DNA of 64,000 nucleotides from Nonomuraea roseoviolacea subsp. carminata (lineage in GTDB: Bacteria > Actinomycetota > Actinomycetes > Streptosporangiales > Streptosporangiaceae): positions 8,283,001-8,347,000 of the forward strand of contig NZ_JAMZEC010000001.1 in the NCBI RefSeq assembly GCF_024172185.1. Reading direction: 5' to 3'. A program made the position numbers and the translations under genes. Shown here in pieces: positions 8,218-16,276 of this stretch (positions are counted from its first letter, which is position 1; each line of letters starts with the position of its first letter). Under the pieces are notes generated by a model that saw nothing but the letters and a program-made list of their open reading frames with translations, was not told where the DNA came from and ran no database searches.

Positions 8218-8820
8218 ATGCGGCTGACCAGAGCGGAAAGCAAGGCCGCGAACAGGCGCGCGCTGATCGAGGCCGCGCGCGAGATCGTCGGCCGCGACGG
8301 CTCCAAGGCGAAGCTGGAGGACATCACCGAGCTGGCCGGCCTGACCACGGGCGCGGTCTACTCGCTGTTCGGCGGCAAGAACGGGCTGATGGCCGCCATG
8401 GTCGAGGACTATGCCGGTCCGCTCGACCTGAGCGGGGCCGAGACCGGCACGCGGCTGGAGGAGGCCGTGGCCGAGATCGCCCGCCGTTTCCTGCGCATGT
8501 CGGCCGACCCGCGGGCCGCCGGCATGATGCTGTTCGAGGCGCGCGTGCTCGACCTCGTGCTCACCGACCCCGACCTGTGCGGCAGGCTCACCGCCGCGAT
8601 GAGGTCGACCGAGGTCGACCTCGCCGCCCTGTTGACCGGCCGCGAGCACGACGGCGGCGCCGTCACGGGCGAGCAGGCGCTCCGCCTGGCCCGTGCGCTG
8701 AGGGCCCTGCTGGCCGGGCTCGGCCAGGGCGTCGTGCTCGGCGCCTACGAGGCCGACGAGGAGTACTTCGTGCGGACCGCCCAGGCGCTGATCACGCCGA
8801 AGGTGCTCGGACCGGCCTAG
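8218..8820 (+). CDS. TetR family transcriptional regulator
   Basis: A 200-residue repressor-type protein. The N-terminal three-helix DNA-binding domain (about residues 8-55) has the TetR hallmark 'LEDITELAGLTTGAVYSLFGGKNGLM', followed by a helical C-terminal ligand and dimer domain. An AGGAG lies six bases before the ATG at 8218. It is divergent from the M14 peptidase and 61 bases ahead of the MFS transporter. It probably binds the palindrome at 8162-8195 and controls the peptidase, itself and the transporter. The ligand is unknown. Confidence 0.88.
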   Translation: MRLTRAESKAANRRALIEAAREIVGRDGSKAKLEDITELAGLTTGAVYSLFGGKNGLMAAMVEDYAGPLDLSGAETGTRLEEAVAEIARRFLRMSADPRAAGMMLFEARVLDLVLTDPDLCGRLTAAMRSTEVDLAALLTGREHDGGAVTGEQALRLARALRALLAGLGQGVVLGAYEADEEYFVRTAQALITPKVLGPA

Positions 8821-8881
8821 ATCACGGCCGGGGTTCGGGGGGACCACGGCCGCATGTCACCCCACCCCGAAAGGCAGAACC

Positions 8882-10315
8882 ATGTCCAGATCCGGCTTCG
8901 GCGTCATCGGCGCGCCGGTGTTGCTCATCGGCGTCCTCCAGGCGATGGAGATGACGCTCTCGCCCGCGCTCCCGCTCGTCCAGCGGGAGTTGGCGGCCTC
9001 ACCCGGCGCGCTCGCCTGGATCTTCACCGGCTCGCTGATCACCTCGGCGATCGGCACCCCGATCGTCGGCCGCCTGGCCGACATGTACGACAAGCGGCGC
9101 CTGCTGCTCGCGCTGATGGCGATCAGCGGGACCGGGGTCCTCATCGCCGGTCTGGCGCCGAACGTCACCGTGCTGATCGTGGGCATGGCGGTCGAGGGCG
9201 TCTGGCTGGGCGTGCTGCCCCTGACGGTGGGGCTGTTCCGCGACACGCTCACGCCCGAGCGCGCCGCCACCGGCAACGGCCTGGTCGTCGGCGTCGCCGC
9301 GCTGGCCAGCGCCCTCGGCCTCATCCTGGCCGGGCCGATCAGCTCGGCCCTCGGTTACCGGTGGCTGTTCCTGCTCGCCGTGGCCGGCGTGGCGGTGGCG
9401 TTCGTGTGGGCCTGGTTCACGGTGCCGGCCACCCCGCGCGCGGCCTCGGGCCGGGTCGACTGGGCCGGCGGGCTGCTGCTCGGCATCGGCCTGGCCCTGC
9501 TCATGCTGGGCCTGACCACCGCCTCCGCCTGGGGCTGGACGGCCCCGGCCACCCTCGCGCTGTTCGCCGCCGCCGTGCTCACGCTGGGCCCGTGGGCGGT
9601 CGTCGAGCTGCGCGTCGCCGACCCGCTCGTGGACCTGCGGCTGCTGGCCGGCCGCACTCCGGCCGGGGTGACGGCCATGGGGGCCTTGTTCGGCTTCGCC
9701 TCCTTCGGCCTCGGCGTCGCCCTGCCGATGATGCTGGCCGCGCCCGTCGAGACCGGCTACGGCCTGGGCGCCGACACGCTGTGGATCGGGATCTACATGT
9801 TCCCCATGGGCGTGGCGGGCACCCTGGTCGCGCCGCTGGTCGGGCCGATGAGCAGGCTGCTCGGGCGGCGCGCCGTGCTGGTGCTCGGCAGCACGCTCGT
9901 CTGCGCCGGCACCGGCCTGCTGGCCCTGGGGCACTCCTCCCCGTGGCAGATCGTGGCCGGGGTGACGATCATGGGATTGGGCGGCTCGATCGGCCTCACC
10001 GCGGGGCTCAACGCCGTGGCCTCCGACGTGCCCGGCGACCGCGCCGCCGGGGTCAGCGGCGTGGCCTTCGTCGCCAAGAGCGTCGGCGGCACGTTCGGGG
10101 CGCAGCTCGGCGGCATGGTGCTGGCCTCCGGCGCGGTGGCGGGAGTGCCCACCGAACGCGCCTTCGTCGAGACCTACCTGCTCTCGGCGGCGCTCGGCCT
10201 GCTGGCCGTCGCCGCCGCCTTCGTGATCCCCGCCGCTGTGCGGGAGGCGCAAACCGGGGACGCCGTTTCTGCCCCGGCTACGAAGCCCGTCGTACGCCCC
10301 GGTGAAAGCCTGTGA
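8882..10315 (+). CDS. MFS transporter, DHA2-like drug/solute exporter
   Basis: A 477-residue integral membrane protein with about 14 predicted helices, the DHA2 layout. The MFS signature between helices 2 and 3 is seen as 'GRLADMYDKRRLL' (about residues 61-73), and a motif-C-like 'LGLILAGPISSALGYRWLFLL' (about 148-168) marks an antiporter-type member. DHA2 proteins are usually proton-driven exporters. Placed after a TetR gene it looks like a repressor/efflux pair, yet its stop codon overlaps the start region of the M55 D-aminopeptidase gene, so translation is coupled to the catabolic genes. It may export an inhibitory D-amino acid or peptide, or serve another purpose; the substrate cannot be told. 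Confidence 0.87.
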   Translation: MSRSGFGVIGAPVLLIGVLQAMEMTLSPALPLVQRELAASPGALAWIFTGSLITSAIGTPIVGRLADMYDKRRLLLALMAISGTGVLIAGLAPNVTVLIVGMAVEGVWLGVLPLTVGLFRDTLTPERAATGNGLVVGVAALASALGLILAGPISSALGYRWLFLLAVAGVAVAFVWAWFTVPATPRAASGRVDWAGGLLLGIGLALLMLGLTTASAWGWTAPATLALFAAAVLTLGPWAVVELRVADPLVDLRLLAGRTPAGVTAMGALFGFASFGLGVALPMMLAAPVETGYGLGADTLWIGIYMFPMGVAGTLVAPLVGPMSRLLGRRAVLVLGSTLVCAGTGLLALGHSSPWQIVAGVTIMGLGGSIGLTAGLNAVASDVPGDRAAGVSGVAFVAKSVGGTFGAQLGGMVLASGAVAGVPTERAFVETYLLSAALGLLAVAAAFVIPAAVREAQTGDAVSAPATKPVVRPGESL

Positions 10316-10317
10316 CG

Positions 10318-11172
10318 ATGACGAACGTCTACATCTCCATCGACATGGAAGGCGTGGCGGGCATCGCCACCATGGACCAGGTCTCCCGCGGCGGCCACGG
10401 CTATCCGCTGGCGCAACGCCTGATGACCGCCGAGGCCAACGCCGCCATCGAGGGCGCCTTCGCGGCCGGGGCCCGCAGCGTCCTGGTCAACGACAGCCAC
10501 GGCGCCATGGACAACCTGCTGCACGAGGAGCTCGACCCGCGCGCCCGGCTGATCTTCGGCACGCCCAAGCTCGACTGCATGGCCGAGGGCATCTCGGCCG
10601 AGCACGACGTGGCCCTGTTCCTCGGCTACCACGCCGCCGCCGGATCGCCCGGCGTGCTCGCCCACACCTACTCCTCGCACTTCTACGAGGTGCGCCTCAA
10701 CGGCGCGATCGTCTCGGAGGCCGAGGTCAACGCCCTTCAGGCGGCCGCCGTCGGCGTGCCGGTGGGGCTGCTCACCGGCGACGACGTCATCTGCGGCGTC
10801 GCCGGCAAGGTGCTCCCCGGGGTGCGCACCGTCGCCGTCAAGATCGCTCACGGGCACACCGCGGCCGACAGCCTCTCGCCGGCCGAGGCGCGGCGGCTGA
10901 TCAAGGAGGCGGCGGCGGAGACCGTGCGCTCGGCCGGGGAGCTGCGGCCGGTCGAGCTGCCCGATGTGCTGGAGCTGGAGATCGACATGCCCACCACGCC
11001 CGCCGCCGAGCTGGGCGAGCTGGTGCCGGGCGTGCGCCGGATCGCCGACAAGACCCTCGCCGCCACCTTCGCCACCCCGAGGGAGGTGCTCGGATGCGTG
11101 ACGACGTGCTACCACCTGGCGGCCGACGCCATGATCGCCAGGATGGCCCTGTACGGCAGGCCAACCCGGTAG
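10318..11172 (+). CDS. M55 family D-aminopeptidase (DppA-like)
   Basis: A 284-residue cytosolic enzyme of the DppA family, which removes N-terminal D-amino acids such as D-Ala from short peptides using two zinc ions. Every catalytic residue of Bacillus subtilis DppA is present, shifted by one: Asp9, Glu11, His61 (NDSHG), His105 (GYHAAAG), Glu134 and the nucleophile-type His116 (HTYSSH). DppA forms decameric rings; that is family knowledge. The ATG at 10318 has GGTGAAAG nine bases ahead; a GTG at 10312 overlapping the MFS stop is the alternative. In B. subtilis dppA heads a dipeptide ABC operon, and here too an oligopeptide ABC transporter follows, supporting a role in D-peptide scavenging. 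Confidence 0.93.
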   Translation: MTNVYISIDMEGVAGIATMDQVSRGGHGYPLAQRLMTAEANAAIEGAFAAGARSVLVNDSHGAMDNLLHEELDPRARLIFGTPKLDCMAEGISAEHDVALFLGYHAAAGSPGVLAHTYSSHFYEVRLNGAIVSEAEVNALQAAAVGVPVGLLTGDDVICGVAGKVLPGVRTVAVKIAHGHTAADSLSPAEARRLIKEAAAETVRSAGELRPVELPDVLELEIDMPTTPAAELGELVPGVRRIADKTLAATFATPREVLGCVTTCYHLAADAMIARMALYGRPTR

Positions 11173-11231
11173 CCCGCAGGTTTGCCGCTCCGGACAACCG
11201 TTTCGAACCCTAACGAAAAGATACTCTGACG

Positions 11232-12797
11232 ATGGATTTCGAGCAGGTAGAACGCGCCCTCGACGACCTTCCCGGCCTCCGCCCCGGCGGGCCGGGCCTG
11301 GCGGTCGGGGTCTACGCCGACGGCAAGGCGCTGCCCACCGCGGCGAGGGGTATGGCCACGGTCGAGTTCGGCGTCCCCAACGACTCCAGCACCCGCTTCG
11401 ACATCGCCTCCATCAGCAAGCAGTTCACCGCCACGTGCCTGCTGCTGCTGGAGCGCGACGGCAGGCTGAGCCTGTCGGACGACATCCGTGAGCACGTGCC
11501 CGAGCTGCGGCTCGGCGTGCCCGTCACGATCGACCAGTGCCTGAGGCACACCGGCGGCCTGCCGGAGTGGTACGGCCTGCAGGCCCTCACCGGCGTCCCG
11601 TTCCACCTGATGGACGAGGAACGCCTGGTGAAGGTGCTGGCGGGCGCGCGCCGGACCGCCTTCGAGCCCGGCACCCGCTTCTCCTACTCCAACACCGGCT
11701 ACGTCCTGGCCGCCGTCGTGGTCCGGCGGGTCACCGGCCGGTCGCTGGCCGAGTTCGCCCGCGAGCGGCTGTTCGGCCCGCTCGGCATGGACGACACCGT
11801 CTTCCGCGACGACGCCTCCGTCCCGCTGCCGCGGATGGCCTACGGCTACGACGGCGCCGGCGCGCGGGCCGACACGCAGGAGAGCGCGGTGGGCGACGGC
11901 GGCCTGGTGACCAGCGTCGCCGACCTCGCCCCCTGGTTCGGCTTCCTGGCCGACGGCCGGGTGCTGGGCGCCGACGTGCGCGCCGCGCTGCTGGACCCGA
12001 CCGTGCTCGCCGACGGCGCCGTCCTGCGCTACGCCCGCGGCATCTGCCACCTGGCCGCCGGCGACCTCGGCGACCTCAGCGGGTACGGCCACGCCGGCGG
12101 CATGCACGGCTACGTCGGGAACCTCATCCACCTCCCGGAGCCCGGCCTCGGCGTGGCCGTGCTGACCAACCACAGCGGCCTGGACCCCGTCGGCCTCAGC
12201 TTCCGCCTGGCCCGCGCCCTCGCCGGCCAGAAACCGGCGCACCGGCCCGCGCCCGCCGGCCGGGCGGGCGGCGAGGCGGCGCGGACCGCGCTGCTCGGGC
12301 ACTGGCACGACGCGGAGACCGACGCCACGCTCACGCTCGAACCCGCCGCCGAGGGCGGGCTCGCCATGACCGGCCTCTTCGACACGGTGCTCGCCCTGGG
12401 CGACGACGGCCGATGGCGCGGGCAGGCGGGCCCGGCGGAGGTCTGGCTCGCGCCGGAGGACGGCCGGCTGCTGCTGGGCCATACCGGGTCGATCCGGTGG
12501 CCCCACGCGTACGAGCGGTGCGACCCTCCGGGGGAGGGGCCCGTCCCGCGGGGCGCCTGGCTCAACGACGAGACGGGTGTGCTCGCCGTCCTCGACGAGG
12601 GGGTGCTGCGCGTCGGCCTGACCTTCCAGACCACCGTCACACCGGGGCCCGCCGGGACGTGGCGGGCGGGCCCGTTCACCCTGCGCCTCGGCGCGGACGG
12701 CGACCTGCTGCTCAGCGGCTTCGGCCTGCTCGGCCTGCGCTTCGCCGCCCAGCCCGAGGGCACCACGCCCGTCGGCATCCCGCCTGGCCTGGTCTAG
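11232..12797 (+). CDS. S12 family D-aminopeptidase / penicillin-binding-protein-like serine hydrolase
   Basis: A 521-residue protein with an N-terminal beta-lactamase/PBP-fold domain (about 1-330) and C-terminal beta-barrel domains (about 345-520). The catalytic set is Ser60-x-x-Lys63 (SISK), Tyr152 (YSN) and His287 (HAGG). The position of the His and the total length match the Ochrobactrum anthropi D-aminopeptidase DAP (about 520 residues; Ser62, Lys65, Tyr153, His287). DAP releases N-terminal D-residues from peptides and amides and uses its C-terminal barrels to shape specificity. No signal peptide is seen, so it should be cytosolic. It lies 59 bases after the M55 enzyme, giving two unrelated D-aminopeptidases in one operon. 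A class C-like esterase is the main alternative. Confidence 0.88.
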   Translation: MDFEQVERALDDLPGLRPGGPGLAVGVYADGKALPTAARGMATVEFGVPNDSSTRFDIASISKQFTATCLLLLERDGRLSLSDDIREHVPELRLGVPVTIDQCLRHTGGLPEWYGLQALTGVPFHLMDEERLVKVLAGARRTAFEPGTRFSYSNTGYVLAAVVVRRVTGRSLAEFARERLFGPLGMDDTVFRDDASVPLPRMAYGYDGAGARADTQESAVGDGGLVTSVADLAPWFGFLADGRVLGADVRAALLDPTVLADGAVLRYARGICHLAAGDLGDLSGYGHAGGMHGYVGNLIHLPEPGLGVAVLTNHSGLDPVGLSFRLARALAGQKPAHRPAPAGRAGGEAARTALLGHWHDAETDATLTLEPAAEGGLAMTGLFDTVLALGDDGRWRGQAGPAEVWLAPEDGRLLLGHTGSIRWPHAYERCDPPGEGPVPRGAWLNDETGVLAVLDEGVLRVGLTFQTTVTPGPAGTWRAGPFTLRLGADGDLLLSGFGLLGLRFAAQPEGTTPVGIPPGLV

Positions 12798-12915
12798 GAC
12801 CGTGTTGGCCTGCAGCACGAGGCGGGGCGCGCAGAGTTTGGCTGCCTGGTCAGTGAACGAGGGATGTCGGGCTTCTAGCGTCCGTCTATCCCCGCTCATT
12901 CTCCGAGGTGGTTCC

Positions 12916-14475
12916 ATGACATCCTCAACCGCGCTCGCCAGGCTCGCGACGGGCGTCCTGCTCGTGCTGGCAGCGGGCTGCGCCGGAGCCCCGGGCTCCG
13001 GCGCGGCCCCCGACACGCTCCGCTGGGCGTTGGGGAACGCGCCCAACAGCCTCGACATCGCCCACGGCTTCAACGACGCCTCCACGACCGTGCAGTTCGC
13101 CGTCCTCGACACGATGGTGGCCATCGGCCCGGACGGCCAGGTCGTCCCGCGCATCGCCGCCTCCTGGACCCACCCCGACCCGCACACGTACGTCTTCACC
13201 CTGCGCGAGGGGCCCCGGTTCAGCGACGGCGCGCCCGTCACCGCCGAGGACGCCGCCTACTCCCTGACCCGCCACCTCGACCCCGCCGTGACCTCCCAGG
13301 CCGCCAGCTACGTCACGCAGGTCAAGAAGGTCGAGGTCACCGGCCCGCGCACGGTGAAGGTCACCCTCCGCAAGCCCAGCCCCACCTTCCTGGCCACCGC
13401 CGCGCTGGCCTGGCAGATCGTGCCGAAGAAGCTGGCCGCCGCGCACCCGAAGGACCTCGGCTCGCCCGAGGTCGGCACCCTCGGCTCCGGCCCCTTCAAG
13501 GTCACGAAGTTCTCCCTCGCCTCGGGGGTGACGCTGGAGCGCAACGAGCTGTACTGGGGGCCCAAGCCGGCGCTGCGCCGGATCGAGGTCAAGGCGATCT
13601 CCGACCCGGAGACGCTGCGCCTGGCCGTCTCCTCCGGCGAGGTGGACGGCACCAACGACATCCAGGTCAGCGAGACGCGCAAGTGGAGCGCCCTGCGCGG
13701 CGTCACGACCGTCTTCTACCCGGCCAACCACATCGCCTACCTGTCCCTCGGCGTCCGCGAGGGCCCGACGAAGGACGTGCACGTACGCCGCGCCATCGCC
13801 CACGCACTCAACCGCGGCGCGCTGGCCACGCTCATGATCGGGGGCCACGGCGGCATCGCCGACCTGATGCTGCCCAAGCCGCAGGTCGCCGCCCTGTACG
13901 GCGACAAGCCGCCGAAACTGCCCGCCTACCCCTACGACGTGAACGCCGCCAAGGCCGAGCTGGCCAAGTCGGCCTACCCGCGGGGCTTCACTCTGGCCGC
14001 GCCGTACGACAGCGGCGGCGACGACGTCAAGGCGCTCCAGGCCATCGTCGCCGACCTGGCCGTGATCGGCGTCAAGCTCGACCTCCAGCCGCTGCCCACC
14101 GAGCAGTACCGGCAGCGGATGTTCAGCCACCAGGACACCCCGCTGCAGCTCGTCGACCTGGTCTACGGCACCCCCGACCCCGGCGAGGTGCTGCCCGACC
14201 TGGTCAGCCGCGCCTCGGCCGGGCCCCAGGGCTTCAACTTCAGCGGCTACGGCTCGCCCGAGACGGACGCCCGGCTCGACGACCTCGGCAAGCACGAGGG
14301 CGCCGACCGCGCCGCCGCCGTCACCGAGGTGCTGGCCGAGATCGCCGACCAGGTGCCGTACGTGCCGCTCTACAGCAGGGAGGCCGCCGTCGCGCTGCGC
14401 GACAGGTACACCGGCCGGTTCGGCACCTGGACCGCCGACATCTTCAGCGGCATCCGCCCGGCGGCCGGTGCCTGA
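12916..14475 (+). CDS. Oligopeptide ABC transporter substrate-binding lipoprotein (family 5)
   Basis: A 519-residue extracytoplasmic binding protein. The signal peptide ends in a lipobox with Cys22 (LAAGC), so it should be lipid-anchored to the membrane. The body has SBP family 5 hallmarks: 'NSLDIAHGFNDAST' near the N-terminus, 'YVFTLREGPRFSDGAPVTAEDAAYSL' (about 95-120), and 'VRRAIAHALNR' in the second lobe. Family 5 proteins capture di- to oligopeptides or nickel/heme. The start ATG at 12916 follows GAGGTGG. Its stop overlaps the ATG of the first permease. Between D-aminopeptidase and D-aminoacylase genes, it likely captures D-residue-containing peptides or acyl-amino acids. Confidence 0.93.
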   Translation: MTSSTALARLATGVLLVLAAGCAGAPGSGAAPDTLRWALGNAPNSLDIAHGFNDASTTVQFAVLDTMVAIGPDGQVVPRIAASWTHPDPHTYVFTLREGPRFSDGAPVTAEDAAYSLTRHLDPAVTSQAASYVTQVKKVEVTGPRTVKVTLRKPSPTFLATAALAWQIVPKKLAAAHPKDLGSPEVGTLGSGPFKVTKFSLASGVTLERNELYWGPKPALRRIEVKAISDPETLRLAVSSGEVDGTNDIQVSETRKWSALRGVTTVFYPANHIAYLSLGVREGPTKDVHVRRAIAHALNRGALATLMIGGHGGIADLMLPKPQVAALYGDKPPKLPAYPYDVNAAKAELAKSAYPRGFTLAAPYDSGGDDVKALQAIVADLAVIGVKLDLQPLPTEQYRQRMFSHQDTPLQLVDLVYGTPDPGEVLPDLVSRASAGPQGFNFSGYGSPETDARLDDLGKHEGADRAAAVTEVLAEIADQVPYVPLYSREAAVALRDRYTGRFGTWTADIFSGIRPAAGA

Positions 14476-15422
14476 TGGCCTTCGTCGCCCGCCGTCTGGC
14501 CGCCGCGCTGCTCCTGCTCGGCGTGCTGTCCGTGCTCACCTACGCGCTGCTCGCGCTCGCCCCCGGCGATCCGGAGCAGGTCCTGCTCGGGCCGCGCCCC
14601 TCCACCGCGGAGTCGCGCGCCGCCGTCCGCGCCCAGTACCACCTCGACGACCCGCTGCCCGTCCGCTACGCCGCCTGGCTCGGTGACGCCGTGCGCGGCG
14701 ACTTCGGCGCCTCCCTCTACAGCCGCGAGTCGGTCACCAGCGTCATCGCCGACCGCCTGCCCGTCACCGCCGGCCTGGCCGGCTACGCCATCGTCCTGAC
14801 CCTGGCCGTGGGCCTGCCCGCCGGGCTGGTCGCCGCCATGCGCAGGGGAAGCCCGCTGGACCGGGGCATCACGCTCTCCGCCCTGGTCGCCCTCGCGATC
14901 CCGCCGTTCGCGATGAGCATCCTGCTGCTGTACGGCTTCGCCGTCACGCTCGGCTGGTTCCCCGTGTTCGGCGCGGGCGAGACGTTCGCCGAGCGGGTCA
15001 CCCACCTGACGCTGCCCGCGATCGCGCTGGCCACCGGGCAGGCGGCGGTCGTCGTCCGGCAGATGCGGGCCGCCGCGCTCGACCTGGCCGGCCAGGACTA
15101 CATGACGTTCGCCCGGGCGCGCGGGGTCGGCCGTGCCCGCTACTGGTTCGGCTACGCGCTGCGCAACACCGCGCTGCCCGTCCTCACCGTCGGCGGACTG
15201 CTGCTGGCGGCCAACCTCACCGGCGCGCTGTTCGTCGAGCGGGCCTTCGGGCTGCACGGCGTCGGCGAGCTGCTCGTCAGCGCCGTCGGGCAGAAGGACC
15301 TGCCCGTCGTCCAGGCGCTCGTCCTGATGGGAGGCGCCGTGGTGGTCGCCGTCAACCTGCTGATCGATCTGGCCTACCTCGCGGTGGACCCGCGGGTGCG
15401 CCACGGGGCGGTGGCCGCGTGA
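14475..15422 (+). CDS. ABC transporter permease (DppB/OppB type)
   Basis: A 315-residue inner-membrane permease with about six helices. The N-terminal 'MAFVARRLAAALLLLGVLSVLTYALLALAPGDP' pattern is the DppB/OppB hallmark, and 'QYHLDDPLPVRYAAWLGDAVRGDFGAS' follows. The cytoplasmic EAA-like loop is 'DYMTFARARGVGRARYWFGYALRNTALPV' (about 213-240). The first base of its ATG is the last base of the preceding stop (TGATG), so translation is coupled. It pairs with the next permease as the channel of the peptide importer. Confidence 0.93.
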   Translation: MAFVARRLAAALLLLGVLSVLTYALLALAPGDPEQVLLGPRPSTAESRAAVRAQYHLDDPLPVRYAAWLGDAVRGDFGASLYSRESVTSVIADRLPVTAGLAGYAIVLTLAVGLPAGLVAAMRRGSPLDRGITLSALVALAIPPFAMSILLLYGFAVTLGWFPVFGAGETFAERVTHLTLPAIALATGQAAVVVRQMRAAALDLAGQDYMTFARARGVGRARYWFGYALRNTALPVLTVGGLLLAANLTGALFVERAFGLHGVGELLVSAVGQKDLPVVQALVLMGGAVVVAVNLLIDLAYLAVDPRVRHGAVAA

Positions 15423-16276
15423 GCGTCATGCCCGGGACCGTGCGCCTCGGCGGGCGGGCGCGGCGGCTGCGCCGGAGCAGGCCGGGGCCGGTGACGCTGC
15501 TGTCGGGCGGGATCCTCGCCCTGATGGCCGCCGCCGCCCTGTTCGGGACGTGGGTCGCGCCCTACGACCCGGCCGCGCAGGACCTCGCGCTCGGCGCGAC
15601 GATGCCGAGCTGGGCGCACTGGGCGGGCACCGACGAGCTGGGCCGCGACGTGCTGTCGCGCTGCCTGGCCGGTGCCCGCTCGGCGCTGCTGTGGCCGCTC
15701 GTCGTCGCCCTGGGCACGTGCGCGATGAGCACCTCGCTGGGGCTGCTGGCCGGCTACCGGCGCGGCTGGATCGACGCCGTCATGATGCGCGTGGTCGACC
15801 TGCTCATCGCGATGCCGGGCCTGCTCATGCTGATCGTCCTGGTGGGCGTGCTCGGCGGCGGCATCGGCTGGGCGGTGCTGGCGATGGCGGTGCTGTTCAC
15901 GCCCGGCGACATCCGGGTGGTGCGCAGCCTCACCATGGCCCAGCGCGAGCTGGCCTACGCCGAGGCGGCCCGCACGCTCGGGCTCAGCCGCACCCGGATC
16001 ATGTTCAGGCACCTGCTGCCCAACATCGCGCCCACGGTCGTGGCGGGCGCGCTGCTCAGCTTCGTCGCCGCGCTGGTCGCGCTGTCCGGTCTGTCCTTCC
16101 TGGGCATCGGCCTGCCCGCCGGCACGCCCGACTGGGGTCTGATGATCGAGGAGAACCGCGGCCTGCTCGACCTCAACCCGTGGGCCGCGGTGGTGCCCGC
16201 CGCGCTGGTCACCATCGCCGCCACCGCCGCCACCCTGCTGGGCGACCAGCTCTTCGAGAGGCTCTCCGATGCTTGA
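15419..16276 (+). CDS. ABC transporter permease (DppC/OppC type)
   Basis: A 285-residue permease, starting at a GTG that overlaps the previous stop (GTGA). The N-terminal region has the DppC cue 'WVAPYDPAAQDL' followed by 'HWAGTDELGRDVLSRCLAGARSAL' (about 60-85). The EAA loop is 'AYAEAARTLGLSRTRIMFRHLLPNIAPTVV', and the C-terminal 'LSFLGIGLPAGTPDWGLMIEENR' is diagnostic. It forms the heterodimeric channel with the upstream permease. It ends eight bases inside the ATPase gene. Confidence 0.93.
   Translation: MSVMPGTVRLGGRARRLRRSRPGPVTLLSGGILALMAAAALFGTWVAPYDPAAQDLALGATMPSWAHWAGTDELGRDVLSRCLAGARSALLWPLVVALGTCAMSTSLGLLAGYRRGWIDAVMMRVVDLLIAMPGLLMLIVLVGVLGGGIGWAVLAMAVLFTPGDIRVVRSLTMAQRELAYAEAARTLGLSRTRIMFRHLLPNIAPTVVAGALLSFVAALVALSGLSFLGIGLPAGTPDWGLMIEENRGLLDLNPWAAVVPAALVTIAATAATLLGDQLFERLSDA

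Noticed and set aside
13683..14474. Long open frame upstream of the first permease
   Set aside because: Absence of stops is due to high GC; the translation is Arg/Pro/Gly-rich and lies over the binding-protein gene.
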